Below are positions 1 through 7,918 of a stretch of 64,000 bases of DNA, one piece after another. Where the stretch lies: contig NZ_CP095046.1 in assembly GCF_022919215.1 (NCBI RefSeq), positions 1,974,501 through 2,038,500 of the forward strand, in the 5' to 3' direction. The stretch comes from Hymenobacter cellulosilyticus. Lineage in GTDB: Bacteria; Bacteroidota; Bacteroidia; Cytophagales; Hymenobacteraceae. Each line of letters opens with the position of its first letter. Positions within the stretch are counted from its first letter, which is position 1. Below the pieces are notes generated by a model, which saw nothing but the letters and a program-made list of their open reading frames with translations, was not told the DNA's origin and searched no databases. A program made the translations under genes and the position numbers.

Positions 1-306
1 AGCATTGTGCACACCGAGTTTCGCGACAAAAGCCAGTGGTACGGCGTGGGCGCCTACGCCATTGCCACCAGCGTGGCGGCCCTGCGCATGATTAATACCA
101 AGCACTGGCAAAGCGACGTGGTAGCCGGCGCGGGGTTTGGCATTCTGTCGGCCCACTTGGCTTACCTAACCCACCGCAACCGCTGGGGCCGCAAGCCGCT
201 GCTGCGCGAGGGCATGAGCTTTTCGCCCACCTGGCAAACCGGCTACACGCCCACGGGCAATCTGGCCGGGGGCGCGGGCCTGCGCTTTACCTGGCAGCTG
301 CACTAG
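1..306 (+). CDS. PAP2-family phosphatase, C-terminal part
   Basis: This is the 3' end of a gene that begins before the window. The frame is open from base 1 and ends at a TAG at 304-306. The visible 101 residues include KHWQSDVVAGAGFG, which matches the last conserved block (SRxxxxxHxxxDVxxG type) of type 2 phosphatidic acid phosphatases, here with the H-W-x-S-D-V-V-A-G spacing; the His and Asp are the expected catalytic residues. A hydrophobic stretch (FGILSAHLAYL) follows, as in a last membrane helix. Family members are membrane proteins that remove phosphate from lipids such as phosphatidic acid or undecaprenyl pyrophosphate. The substrate cannot be told from this fragment. Confidence 0.75.
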   Translation, partial: SIVHTEFRDKSQWYGVGAYAIATSVAALRMINTKHWQSDVVAGAGFGILSAHLAYLTHRNRWGRKPLLREGMSFSPTWQTGYTPTGNLAGGAGLRFTWQLH

Positions 307-396
307 GCGGGCTCGGGTAAAACTCATTTTTGCTTCAGAATCTTCCCCGATGTTTGGGTCTGATTAAAGATTTTGGGTCCTGACTTGGCGTAGCGT

Positions 397-1072
397 ATGA
401 AGATTCTGATTGTGGAAGACGAGCCCGCCCTGCGCAGCTCCATGGTAGAATACCTGCGCCACGACGGCTACGTCTGCGAAACGGCCGACGGCTACCGCTC
501 GGCCCACGAGAAAATCAAGCTCTACAGCTACGACTGCGTGCTGATTGACCTGACCCTGCCCGACGGCAACGGCCTGGACCTGGTGCGCACGCTCAAGGCC
601 GACAGCTCCCGGCCGGGGTGCTCATCATTTCAGCCCGCGACTCGCTCGACGACAAAGTGTTGGGCCTGGAATTGGGGCTGATGACTACCTGGCCAAGCCC
701 TTTCACCTGGCCGAGCTCAACGCCCGCCTCAAGGCCATTATCCGGCGGCGGCAGTTTCAGGGGCAGCGCCAGTTGCTGTTTCGCGACCTGAGCGTATTTC
801 CCGACCAGGCCTTGGTGCTGGTGCGCGACGAGCCGCTTACGCTCACCCGCATGGAGTACGATTTGCTGCTGTTTCTGCTGGCCAACCCCAACCGGGTACT
901 GACTAAGGAAAGCATTGCCGAGCACCTCTGGGGCGACGACGCCGACACGGCCGATTCCTTTGACTTTATCTATACCCACCTGAAAAACCTGCGCAAGAAA
1001 ATGCAGGAAAAGGGCCTGGATAACTACATCCGGACCATGTACGGCATGGGCTATAAGCTCAGCACCGAGTGA
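397..1072 (+). CDS. OmpR-family response regulator (two apparent frameshifts)
   Basis: Cytoplasmic two-component response regulator with an N-terminal receiver domain (MKILIVEDEPALRSSMVEYL, phospho-acceptor Asp in YDCVLIDLTLPDGNGL) and a C-terminal winged-helix DNA-binding domain (LTRMEYDLLLFLLANPNRV...YGMGYKL). The reading frame changes twice: at the G run 615-618 and at the G run 674-677. Each is repaired by adding one G, giving the expected receiver end [29 protein letters not shown] and a protein of 225 residues, the normal OmpR length. The stop overlaps the GTG start of the histidine kinase, so the two are translationally coupled. I read the shifts as sequence errors, because neighbouring genes show the same one-base losses. 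The target is unknown; the outer-membrane protein gene just downstream is a candidate. Confidence 0.85.
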
Positions 1073-2310
1073 AGCTGCTAGCTACCACCAACCGCTACTA
1101 TCTGCTGCTGGCCACGCTGGTGTTTGCCCTCGGCAGCGTGGTGCTGTATTATGGCATCAGCCTGGCGCTGCGCATAGAAGTAGATGAGCAGCTAGTGAAT
1201 CAGCAGCGCGAAATTATGCGCAGTAGCCGGCTCACGAGCGGTTTACTCGATATAGTAGCTCTGAGTTCCGAGCCCCAGCCCGAGGGCCTGCGCGACACCG
1301 TGTTGCTCGACCCTACCGAAAACGTGCTGGTGCCCTACCGGCAGCTGGCTTTTCGGGTGAAGGGGCCGGGCCCGCCGCAGTGGGTGACGCTGCGCAAATC
1401 ATTGCTCGAAACCGAGGACATGGTGGGCCTGGTGCTCACGGTGATGCTTACGGTGCTGGGCTTGCTGCTGCTGAGTCTGGGGCTGCTAAACCGCTGGCTG
1501 GCCCGGCGCATCTGGAGCCCGTTTCAGCACACGCTGGCCGCGTTGCGCCGCTACGACCTGCAGCATGAGCCCGTGCTGGCCCTGCCGGCCCGCACGCCCA
1601 TCGATGAGTTTTCGGAGCTGAATCAGGCTTTGCTGCAGATGGGTCAGCGCCTGGAAGCCGATTACCAGTCGTTGAAGGCCTTTACCGAAAACGCCGCCCA
1701 CGAAACCCGCACCCCGCTGGCCATTATGCAGGCCAAGCTCGAGCAGCTGGTACAGGCCCAGGAGCTGCAGCCCGCCACCGCCGAGCTGGTCGGCGACCTG
1801 TACAGCGCCACGGTGCGCCTTTCCCGCCTGCACCAGGCCCTGACGCTGCTGAGCAAGATTGAAAACCGCCAGTTCCCGCAGGCCGTGCCGGTGCAGCTTG
1901 ATGCGGTAGTGGAAAACCGCCTGCGCCTACTCCAGGACTTCATCGACGACAAAGCCCTGACCGTAACGCAGCACGTGCCCAGCCGCCCGGCGCTGCTGAT
2001 GCACCCCGCCCTGGCTGAGTCGCTGGTGGGCAACCTGCTGCAGAACGCCATTAAGCACAACCATCGTGGGGGAACACTGCATTGGGAATTAACCAATGAC
2101 TACCTGAGCGTAAGCAACTCCGGACCGGCGCTGGCGGGAGAGCCGGCCCGCTTTTTCGAACGGTTTCGCAAGCTCAACGCCTCGTCGGAGTCGCCGGGCC
2201 TGGGGCTGTCCATCGTGGAGCAGATTTGCCGCTACTACGGCTACTCGGTCAGCTACACCTTCTCGGCTCCCGACTCGGTGCACACCCTGCGCGTGGTCTT
2301 TGGCGAGTGA
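1069..2310 (+). CDS. Sensor histidine kinase
   Basis: Membrane-bound sensor kinase of 413 residues, partner of the regulator it overlaps by 4 bases. The GTG at 1069 is the start implied by that overlap. There are two transmembrane segments (about residues 11-35 and 118-142) around a short periplasmic sensor region of some 80 residues, then a HAMP-like linker. The H-box is ENAAHETRTPLAIM with the phosphorylated His at about residue 211; the N-box is NLLQNAIKHN and the G-box GLGLSIVEQI. The catalytic domain is compact, with no clear G1 DxGxG motif before FFERFRK, as in several Bacteroidota kinases. The signal sensed is unknown. Confidence 0.9.
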   Translation: MKLLATTNRYYLLLATLVFALGSVVLYYGISLALRIEVDEQLVNQQREIMRSSRLTSGLLDIVALSSEPQPEGLRDTVLLDPTENVLVPYRQLAFRVKGPGPPQWVTLRKSLLETEDMVGLVLTVMLTVLGLLLLSLGLLNRWLARRIWSPFQHTLAALRRYDLQHEPVLALPARTPIDEFSELNQALLQMGQRLEADYQSLKAFTENAAHETRTPLAIMQAKLEQLVQAQELQPATAELVGDLYSATVRLSRLHQALTLLSKIENRQFPQAVPVQLDAVVENRLRLLQDFIDDKALTVTQHVPSRPALLMHPALAESLVGNLLQNAIKHNHRGGTLHWELTNDYLSVSNSGPALAGEPARFFERFRKLNASSESPGLGLSIVEQICRYYGYSVSYTFSAPDSVHTLRVVFGE

Positions 2311-2542
2311 AGATCCGGCCAGATTGCAACCCTGATGAATGTGGCCGGTCAGTGACCCAGCCTCCTGAGCCCGGCTTCAGAATAGGGACAGATTCAGCTC
2401 CTAGCTTTGACCCAACGGCTGGGTTTTGGCAAGGCAGCGCCGATACGCGGGGTAGCTGAGAAGAAAGAAAAAGGGTTTTGCCTGCCGGCTTGTTGCCTGC
2501 CTGTTCGCGCCGCTACTACCGGCCTGATAAATTTATTTTAGC

Positions 2543-5017
2543 ATGTTTAAGAGTCTGACACGTTCGTGGCGGCCGGCCTTGCCGCTGCTGTTTGTATTGC
2601 TGGGTATGGCGGGCGTGGCCCGGGCGCAGTTGGCGGGCACGGTGCGCGGCACCCTGCTCGACGCGGTGAGCAGCCAGCCGGTGCCGTTTGCCAACGTGGT
2701 GCTGCTGCGGGCCCAGGATTCCAGCTTTGTGGCCGGAGCCCAGACGACCGAGGCCGGCGCCTTTGTCTTAGAGCAAGTAGCGCCGGGCAATTACACCCTG
2801 CGGGCCACGGTGCTGGGCTACCGCGCCGGCCGCAAGCAAGTATCGGTAACGGCCGCCGCGCCCACGGTGCAGCTTGGCACGCTGCGGCTGCGGCCTACTG
2901 CCACCCAGCTCCAGGACGTAGTGGTGCAGGGTGAGCGGCAGGTAGTCGTCAACAACCTCGACAAGAAGGTTATCAACGTGAGCAAGGACCTGACCAGCGT
3001 GGGCGGCACCGCCTCCGACGTGCTGCAGAACGTGCCCTCGGTGACGGTGGACCAGAACGGCTCGGTGAGTTTGCGCGGCTCCAGCAACGTGACCATCTAC
3101 ATCGACGGCAAGCCCAGCGGGGCGGCCGGTGGGGGCCGGGCCACGTCGTTGGACCAGATTCCGGCCAGCCAGATTGAAAGCGTGGAAGTTATTACCAACC
3201 CCTCGGCCCGCTACGACGCGGAAGGCGCCACCGGCATTATGAACATTGTGCTCAAAAAGGAGCGTAACGAAGGCTGGAACGGGTTGGCTACCGTCAACGT
3301 GGGCACCAAGGACAAGTACAACACCTCGTTGAGCCTGAACTACCACAAGGGCAAGTTCAACGTGTTCAGTAGCTACGACTTCCGCCAGGACCGCCGCACC
3401 GGCTACGGCTCCCTGGACCAGAAAACCACGACCACCAACAGCACCACCGGCCGGGCCGAAACCCTGCAGCTTTTGCAAAACCGCAGCGGCGTGGGCTACA
3501 ACACCTCCCACGCCGTGCGCGTTGGCGTGGACTACAACCTGACGCCGACCCAGACGCTCACCTTCTCGGTGCAGCCGCGCCTGAACCGCAGCTCCTCCAT
3601 CGACGATATTCTGGCCCGCCAAACCAACCTGGCCGAAAACACCCCGGTGGCCCTGGGTACCAGCAACCGCTACAACAACGGCGCCGGCCACAACCGCTCC
3701 GCCGACCTAAGCCTGGACTACCGCCGCACCTGGGAAGGCCAGAAAGGCCGGGAGCTGACGGCCAGTGCCGTGTACACGCCCATCAGCAGCCGCAATACCA
3801 TTGGCTCCCGCCTCTACTACCTCACCGACGGCAGCACCACCGAGCAGCAGCAGGAGTTCAAAAACCAAGTAAATCAGGCTTCTGGACAGGTAGATTACGT
3901 CCATCCGGTAGGGGAGAAGGGCCGGGTCGAAACCGGGGCCAAGAGCGTGCTGCGCCAGTACGACAACACTTACCTGTTCCGCAGCTCCGCGCCCCTGAAG
4001 TTTGACCCTTCGAACCACTTTCTCTACCAGGAATACATTCAGGCTGCCTACGGTAACTTCTCCAACGCGGTGGGCAACCTCTCCTACCAGGCCGGCCTGC
4101 GCGTAGAGCAAACCAATACTCATGGTAATCAGCTGTCTACTGGGGAGCAGTTCCGGCGCAGCTACCTCAACCTGTTTCCCAGCGCCGTGCTGACCTACGA
4201 CGTGAGCAAGGAGCAGCAGGTGCGCCTGAGTTACTCGCGCCGGGTGCAGCGCCCCGACCAGGGCGAGTTGAACCCCTTCACCGACCGGTCGGACCAGCTC
4301 AACCTGCGCACCGGCAACCCGCTGTTGCTGCCCGAGTACATTCACTCGCTGGAACTGGGCAACCAGCGCTTTTTTGGGGCCAATAGCTCCGTTACGGCCA
4401 CGGCCTTTTATAGCCTCGAAACCCAGACCATCAAGGACTTTCGCCAGGTGCTCATCGACCCGCTCACCGGCAACCAGGTCACGAGCAGCACCCGCCTCAA
4501 TCTGGGCGACGAAACCAACTACGGCCTGGAACTGGTGGGCAGCACCACGCTGACGCCAATCTGGAAGCTGAACGCCAATGCCTCGGGCTTCCGCCGCATC
4601 ATCAAGGGCTCCGGCCCCAGCACCGACATCAACAACAGCAACTTCGTGTACACGGCTCGCCTGAACACGACGGTGTCGCCCACCAAAAAGCTCGATTTCC
4701 AGGTGTCGGTCAATTACCGCTCCCCGGTGGTAACGGCCCAGGGGCGGCGCCAGACGGCTTTCAACACCGATTTTGCCGCCAAGCAAACCGTGCTCAAGGA
4801 CCGGGGCACCATTTCCCTGCGCGTCTCGGACGTGTTCAACACCCTGCGCTTCAACTTCGACGCCTACGGCCCCGGCCTCGACGCGGTAAGCCGCAACAAG
4901 CGGGAGTCGCGCATTGCTTTCCTGGGCTTCACCTACCGTTTCGGTAATAGCAAGCAGGAGCCCCAGCGCAAGCGTCCCGACCACACCCAGGACAGTGGCG
5001 GCAGTGGCTTTGAGTAG
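2543..5017 (+). CDS. Outer-membrane beta-barrel protein with carboxypeptidase-regulatory-like domain
   Basis: TonB-dependent-receptor-like protein of 824 residues. It has a signal peptide ending ...GMAGVARA-QLAG, a carboxypeptidase-regulatory-like domain (about residues 30-115, with FVLEQVAPGNYTLRATVLGY), a plug-like region (DVLQNVPSVTVDQNGSVSLR, YIDGKPSG) and a long beta-barrel with many aromatic-ended strands. This is the 'outer membrane beta-barrel protein' family often found next to two-component systems in Bacteroidota; it lacks the SusC NEVVVVGYG motif. It follows the regulator/kinase pair by about 230 bases. The C-terminal tail is polar (QEPQRKRPDHTQDSGG). The substrate is unknown; uptake or envelope stress roles are both possible. 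Confidence 0.85.
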   Translation: MFKSLTRSWRPALPLLFVLLGMAGVARAQLAGTVRGTLLDAVSSQPVPFANVVLLRAQDSSFVAGAQTTEAGAFVLEQVAPGNYTLRATVLGYRAGRKQVSVTAAAPTVQLGTLRLRPTATQLQDVVVQGERQVVVNNLDKKVINVSKDLTSVGGTASDVLQNVPSVTVDQNGSVSLRGSSNVTIYIDGKPSGAAGGGRATSLDQIPASQIESVEVITNPSARYDAEGATGIMNIVLKKERNEGWNGLATVNVGTKDKYNTSLSLNYHKGKFNVFSSYDFRQDRRTGYGSLDQKTTTTNSTTGRAETLQLLQNRSGVGYNTSHAVRVGVDYNLTPTQTLTFSVQPRLNRSSSIDDILARQTNLAENTPVALGTSNRYNNGAGHNRSADLSLDYRRTWEGQKGRELTASAVYTPISSRNTIGSRLYYLTDGSTTEQQQEFKNQVNQASGQVDYVHPVGEKGRVETGAKSVLRQYDNTYLFRSSAPLKFDPSNHFLYQEYIQAAYGNFSNAVGNLSYQAGLRVEQTNTHGNQLSTGEQFRRSYLNLFPSAVLTYDVSKEQQVRLSYSRRVQRPDQGELNPFTDRSDQLNLRTGNPLLLPEYIHSLELGNQRFFGANSSVTATAFYSLETQTIKDFRQVLIDPLTGNQVTSSTRLNLGDETNYGLELVGSTTLTPIWKLNANASGFRRIIKGSGPSTDINNSNFVYTARLNTTVSPTKKLDFQVSVNYRSPVVTAQGRRQTAFNTDFAAKQTVLKDRGTISLRVSDVFNTLRFNFDAYGPGLDAVSRNKRESRIAFLGFTYRFGNSKQEPQRKRPDHTQDSGGSGFE

Positions 5018-5023
5018 AAATAA

Positions 5024-5121
5024 GTAGCGCGAACTTTGTAGTGCGCGTGGCCCAACGATAAGCGTATGACCAAAAATAGGTCGAACGGCGCGGAGCACGC
5101 GAACTACAAAGTTTGCGCTAC
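5024..5121. repeat. Long inverted repeat between convergent genes
   Basis: The arms 5024-5049 and 5096-5121 are 26 bases each and pair at 24 of 26 positions (core GTAGCGCGAACTTTGTAGT), with 46 bases between them. The element fills the 109-base gap between the convergent beta-barrel and LacI-family genes, so a cruciform or bidirectional terminator role is possible, but there is no T-run of the usual length. It differs from the other repeat families of the window. Confidence 0.7.
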
Positions 5122-5126
5122 AACTC

Positions 5127-6305
5127 TTAGATACTCAGCCGGAACAGCGGGCCTTTCCCTTTGAGCGACGACTGCCGAATGACCAAGTCGCCCGACAGCA
5201 CGTAGGTGCGGGGTTTGAAGTTTTCCTTGAGCCGCACCTGATCCAGAAACAGGCGGGCGGCTTGCTGCCCGATGCGGTAGGGGTGAAGGTCGACCGTTGT
5301 CAGGGCCGGCTCAATCATCGAGGCCAGAAATTCGTCGCCGTAGCCTACTACAGCAATATCTTCGGGGATGCGAATGCCCCGCTGCTTCAGGGCCTGAATT
5401 ACGTCCAGCGCGTTGGTGTAGTTTACCGCAAAAATGGCGTCAGGCGGCTCGGGCAGGGCCAGCCACTTGTCCAGGGCCGCCACCGCCGATTCAGAGCGAA
5501 AGTCCGTGTTGATGCGCAGTTCTTCCCGGGGCTCGATGCCGTAGTGGTGCAGGGCGTTGAGGTAGCCCCCGATGCGCTGCTTGCTGATGAGTAAAGCATC
5601 GGGGCCGGCCAGAATGGCAATACGCTCACAGCCTTCCAAAATCAGGTGTTCGGTTACGGCAAAGGCGCCGCCCCAGTCGTCGAGCATCACCTGGGCGCTG
5701 TTTACTTCGTTGCAGACCCTATCGAAGTGCACTACCGGAATGCCCCGGCAGGCGTCGGCGCGCACGTGGTCGAAGTTCTCGGTTTCGCGGGAGTGGCAAA
5801 TCAGCAGCCCATCTACACGGCTGGCAATGAGAGCCTGCACGTTGCTCACCTCCGTCTGGTACGACTCCTTCGACTGACAGATCATTACCCGGTAGCCCGA
5901 CTCGGCCGCGACCTGCTGAATGCCACTGACGGCGGTAGCGAAAAACGGCCGCTCAATGTCGGGAATAAGGACGCCGATGGTGTAGGTTTCGCTGCTTTTC
6001 AGGCTTTGGGCCAGTAGGTTGGGCTGATAGTCGAGCTGACGGGCCACTTCCAGAATGGCTTGGCGGGTATTGGGGCTGATGTCGCTGTGCCCGTTTAACG
6101 CTCGCGACACGGTGGAAGAAGCCACGCCCAGGGCCTTGGCCACGTCGCTGATGGTGGTCTGGTGGCGCTTGCGCTCCGGCACCTGCGCCGATTTCTCTTC
6201 CGTGAAGTGGTAGTCGCAGGCCTTACAGAAGAATCGTTGGCGGCCGCGGATGAAACCGGCCTTCATGACATCGTCGGCCAGCTTGCATTTAACGCACTTT
6301 ATCAT
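5127..6305 (-). CDS. LacI-family transcriptional regulator with N-terminal zinc ribbon
   Basis: DNA-binding regulator of 392 residues, about 50 longer than a usual LacI protein. Residues 1-35 form a CxxC-x19-CxxC zinc ribbon (Cys 4, 7, 27 and 30; core GFIRGRQRFFCKACDYHF) that resembles the ribbon at the start of IS1-type InsA proteins. The HTH is at about residues 50-95 (TTISDVAKALGVASSTVSRA, then the hinge DYQPNLLAQSLKSS). The effector-binding domain runs from about 107 (YTIGVLIPDIERPFF) to the end. The gene is divergent from uxuA; the gap holds a perfect LacI-type palindrome, repeated before xylB, so it most likely controls the xylan/glucuronate genes. The ATG at 6305 is kept because the ribbon needs it. 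The ligand is unknown; a xylo-oligosaccharide or uronate is an inference. Confidence 0.92.
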   Translation of the reverse strand: MIKCVKCKLADDVMKAGFIRGRQRFFCKACDYHFTEEKSAQVPERKRHQTTISDVAKALGVASSTVSRALNGHSDISPNTRQAILEVARQLDYQPNLLAQSLKSSETYTIGVLIPDIERPFFATAVSGIQQVAAESGYRVMICQSKESYQTEVSNVQALIASRVDGLLICHSRETENFDHVRADACRGIPVVHFDRVCNEVNSAQVMLDDWGGAFAVTEHLILEGCERIAILAGPDALLISKQRIGGYLNALHHYGIEPREELRINTDFRSESAVAALDKWLALPEPPDAIFAVNYTNALDVIQALKQRGIRIPEDIAVVGYGDEFLASMIEPALTTVDLHPYRIGQQAARLFLDQVRLKENFKPRTYVLSGDLVIRQSSLKGKGPLFRLSI

Positions 6306-6432
6306 GATAAATGGTATTTTTTAACAATAAGCCGGGTGGGATGGTAGCAGAGCGGGTGGCTTACCGTTTCATTATTCGAAGATAATGTACTAAATATTTT
6401 TTGTGCTATGCTGTAGCAAAGATACCTATCAC

Positions 6433-6452
6433 AAACGTTTCCGGAAACGTTT
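6433..6452. promoter_or_regulatory. LacI-type operator upstream of uxuA
   Basis: A perfect 20-base palindrome, AAACGTTTCCGGAAACGTTT, centred at 6442/6443. The central CCGG with TTTCC/GGAAA flanks is the pattern bound by LacI/CcpA-like proteins. It sits 80.5 bases upstream of the start of the -7-like box at 6523, exactly the spacing found before xylB. The adjoining LacI-family gene is the obvious candidate to bind it. Confidence 0.85.
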
Positions 6453-6497
6453 TCGGTATTTTTATTTCGAAATCAGCTAGTTATGGCGGTTTTTGAC

Positions 6498-6530
6498 TTG
6501 TTTTTGATAGGTCTACCTACCTTATCTTTA
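6498..6530 (+). promoter_or_regulatory. Putative promoter of the uxuA operon
   Basis: TTG at 6498-6500 and TATCTTTA at 6523-6530 are 22 bases apart and match the Bacteroidota sigma-ABfr pattern (TTG, TAnnTTTG) at 10 of 11 scored positions except the last base of the -7 box (two unscored positions are 'n'). The same two elements, with the same 22-base spacing, occur before xylB. The untranslated leader would be about 95 bases. Confidence 0.55.
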
Positions 6531-6631
6531 AGGACCGGATCGACCTATGCAGCTGTTTCCGGCTTGTACCGCTCTAAGGCCTGTTAGGGTGGGGAGTACA
6601 CAAGAAATTGTATTTTTTGCTTCGTTCTGTC

Positions 6632-7882
6632 ATGTTGCACACCATGCGCTGGTTCGGCCCCCACGACCCAGTTTCCCTCTTCGACATTCGCCAGGCTGGT
6701 TGTGCCGGCGTGGTAACGGCTTTGCACCAGCTGCCGGTGGGCGCTGTGTGGCCCGTAGAGGAAATCCAGCGCCGTCAGCAGCTTATCGAAGCCGACAACG
6801 CCAGTTACTTGCCCCTGCACTGGGCCGTAGTGGAAAGCCTGCCGGTGCACGAAGACATCAAGAAAGGCCGGCCTACGCGCGAGACTTACATAGAGAACTA
6901 CAAAGAGTCCTTGCGCAACCTGGCCGCCTGCGGTATCCGCACGGTGTGCTACAACTTTATGCCAGTGCTCGACTGGTCGCGCACCAACCTGAGCTACCAG
7001 ATGCCCGACGGCTCCCTGGCTTTGCGCTTCGTGTGGCAGGATTTCGCCCTTTTCGACCTGTGCATTCTGCAACGCCCCGGTGCCGAGGCCGACTATGAGC
7101 CCGAAGTAGCTACTGCCGCCCGTGCCCAGTTTGCCCAGATGACACCCGAGCAGATTGCCGAGCTGACCAACACCGTGCTGCTGGGTCTGCCCGGCTCGGA
7201 AGAGGCGTTTGAACTGGCCGGCTTCCAAGCCTTGCTCGACGAGTACGCCAGCATCGACAGCCAGGCCCTGCGCCAGAATCTTTACCATTTCATCCGTGAA
7301 GTAGGCCCAGTGGCCCAGGAAGTGGGCATCGGCCTCTGCATTCACCCCGACGACCCGCCGTATCCGCTGCTGGGCTTGCCGCGGGTGGTAAGCACCGAAG
7401 CTGATCTGGCCGAGCTGCTGGCCGCTTATGATGAGCCCGCCAACGGTCTTACTTTCTGCACCGGCTCCCTGGGTGTACGGCCCGACAATGACCTGGCCGG
7501 TGTAGTGCGCCGCTTCGGCTCCCGCATTCACTTTGTGCACCTGCGGGCCACCAAGCGCGAGGAAAACCCGCGCAACTTCCACGAGGCCGACCACCTCACC
7601 GGCGACGTGGATATGTACAGCGTGGTGCGTGAGCTGGTGCTAGAAGAACAGCGCCGGGCCCAGGCCGGGGAAGCAGCAGCTCAGCTGCCCATGCGCCCCG
7701 ACCACGGCCACCAGATGCTCGACGACCTGAAAAAGAAAACCTACCCCGGCTACTCCGCTATTGGCCGCCTCCGCGGCCTGGCCGAGCTCCGGGGACTGGA
7801 ACACGGCATTCGGCACGCCTTGGCTGCTGAAGCTTCCGCCGCCGTTACGCTTCCCGCCGCTACCGCTCTGGCTGTCCGCTAG
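6632..7882 (+). CDS. uxuA: Mannonate dehydratase
   Basis: Removes water from D-mannonate to give 2-keto-3-deoxygluconate, in the hexuronate pathway that handles glucuronate released from xylan. The N-terminus reads [20 protein letters not shown], followed by [20 protein letters not shown], both typical of Uxu[20 protein letters not shown] and the [13 protein letters not shown] block carry metal-binding residues of the family. The length (416 from the ATG at 6632; a second ATG lies at 6644) fits E. coli UxuA at about 394 with a slightly longer tail. The upstream TTG at 6608 would add only residues without family match. First gene of the operon with the GH67 enzyme, 36 bases before it. Confidence 0.95.
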   Translation: MLHTMRWFGPHDPVSLFDIRQAGCAGVVTALHQLPVGAVWPVEEIQRRQQLIEADNASYLPLHWAVVESLPVHEDIKKGRPTRETYIENYKESLRNLAACGIRTVCYNFMPVLDWSRTNLSYQMPDGSLALRFVWQDFALFDLCILQRPGAEADYEPEVATAARAQFAQMTPEQIAELTNTVLLGLPGSEEAFELAGFQALLDEYASIDSQALRQNLYHFIREVGPVAQEVGIGLCIHPDDPPYPLLGLPRVVSTEADLAELLAAYDEPANGLTFCTGSLGVRPDNDLAGVVRRFGSRIHFVHLRATKREENPRNFHEADHLTGDVDMYSVVRELVLEEQRRAQAGEAAAQLPMRPDHGHQMLDDLKKKTYPGYSAIGRLRGLAELRGLEHGIRHALAAEASAAVTLPAATALAVR

Positions 7883-7918
7883 AACCTCCCTTTCCGCTCC
7901 CGCTCTTTCTTCCCACCC

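Larger units (their letters stand above)
6306..6631. other. Divergent regulatory region, LacI-type gene / uxuA
   Basis: This is a 326-base AT-richer gap between the divergent regulator and uxuA. It holds a palindromic operator (6433-6452) and a promoter-like pair (6498-6530) for the rightward operon. Bases 6421-6530 align almost without gaps with 21301-21410 upstream of xylB, including the block TATTTTTATTTCGAAAT after the operator. No further gene is seen. Confidence 0.75.

Noticed and set aside
3707..5098. Long minus-strand frames opposite the beta-barrel gene (also 2768-3691)
   Set aside because: No recognisable domain, no signal peptide, and the plus strand encodes a full beta-barrel protein over the same bases.
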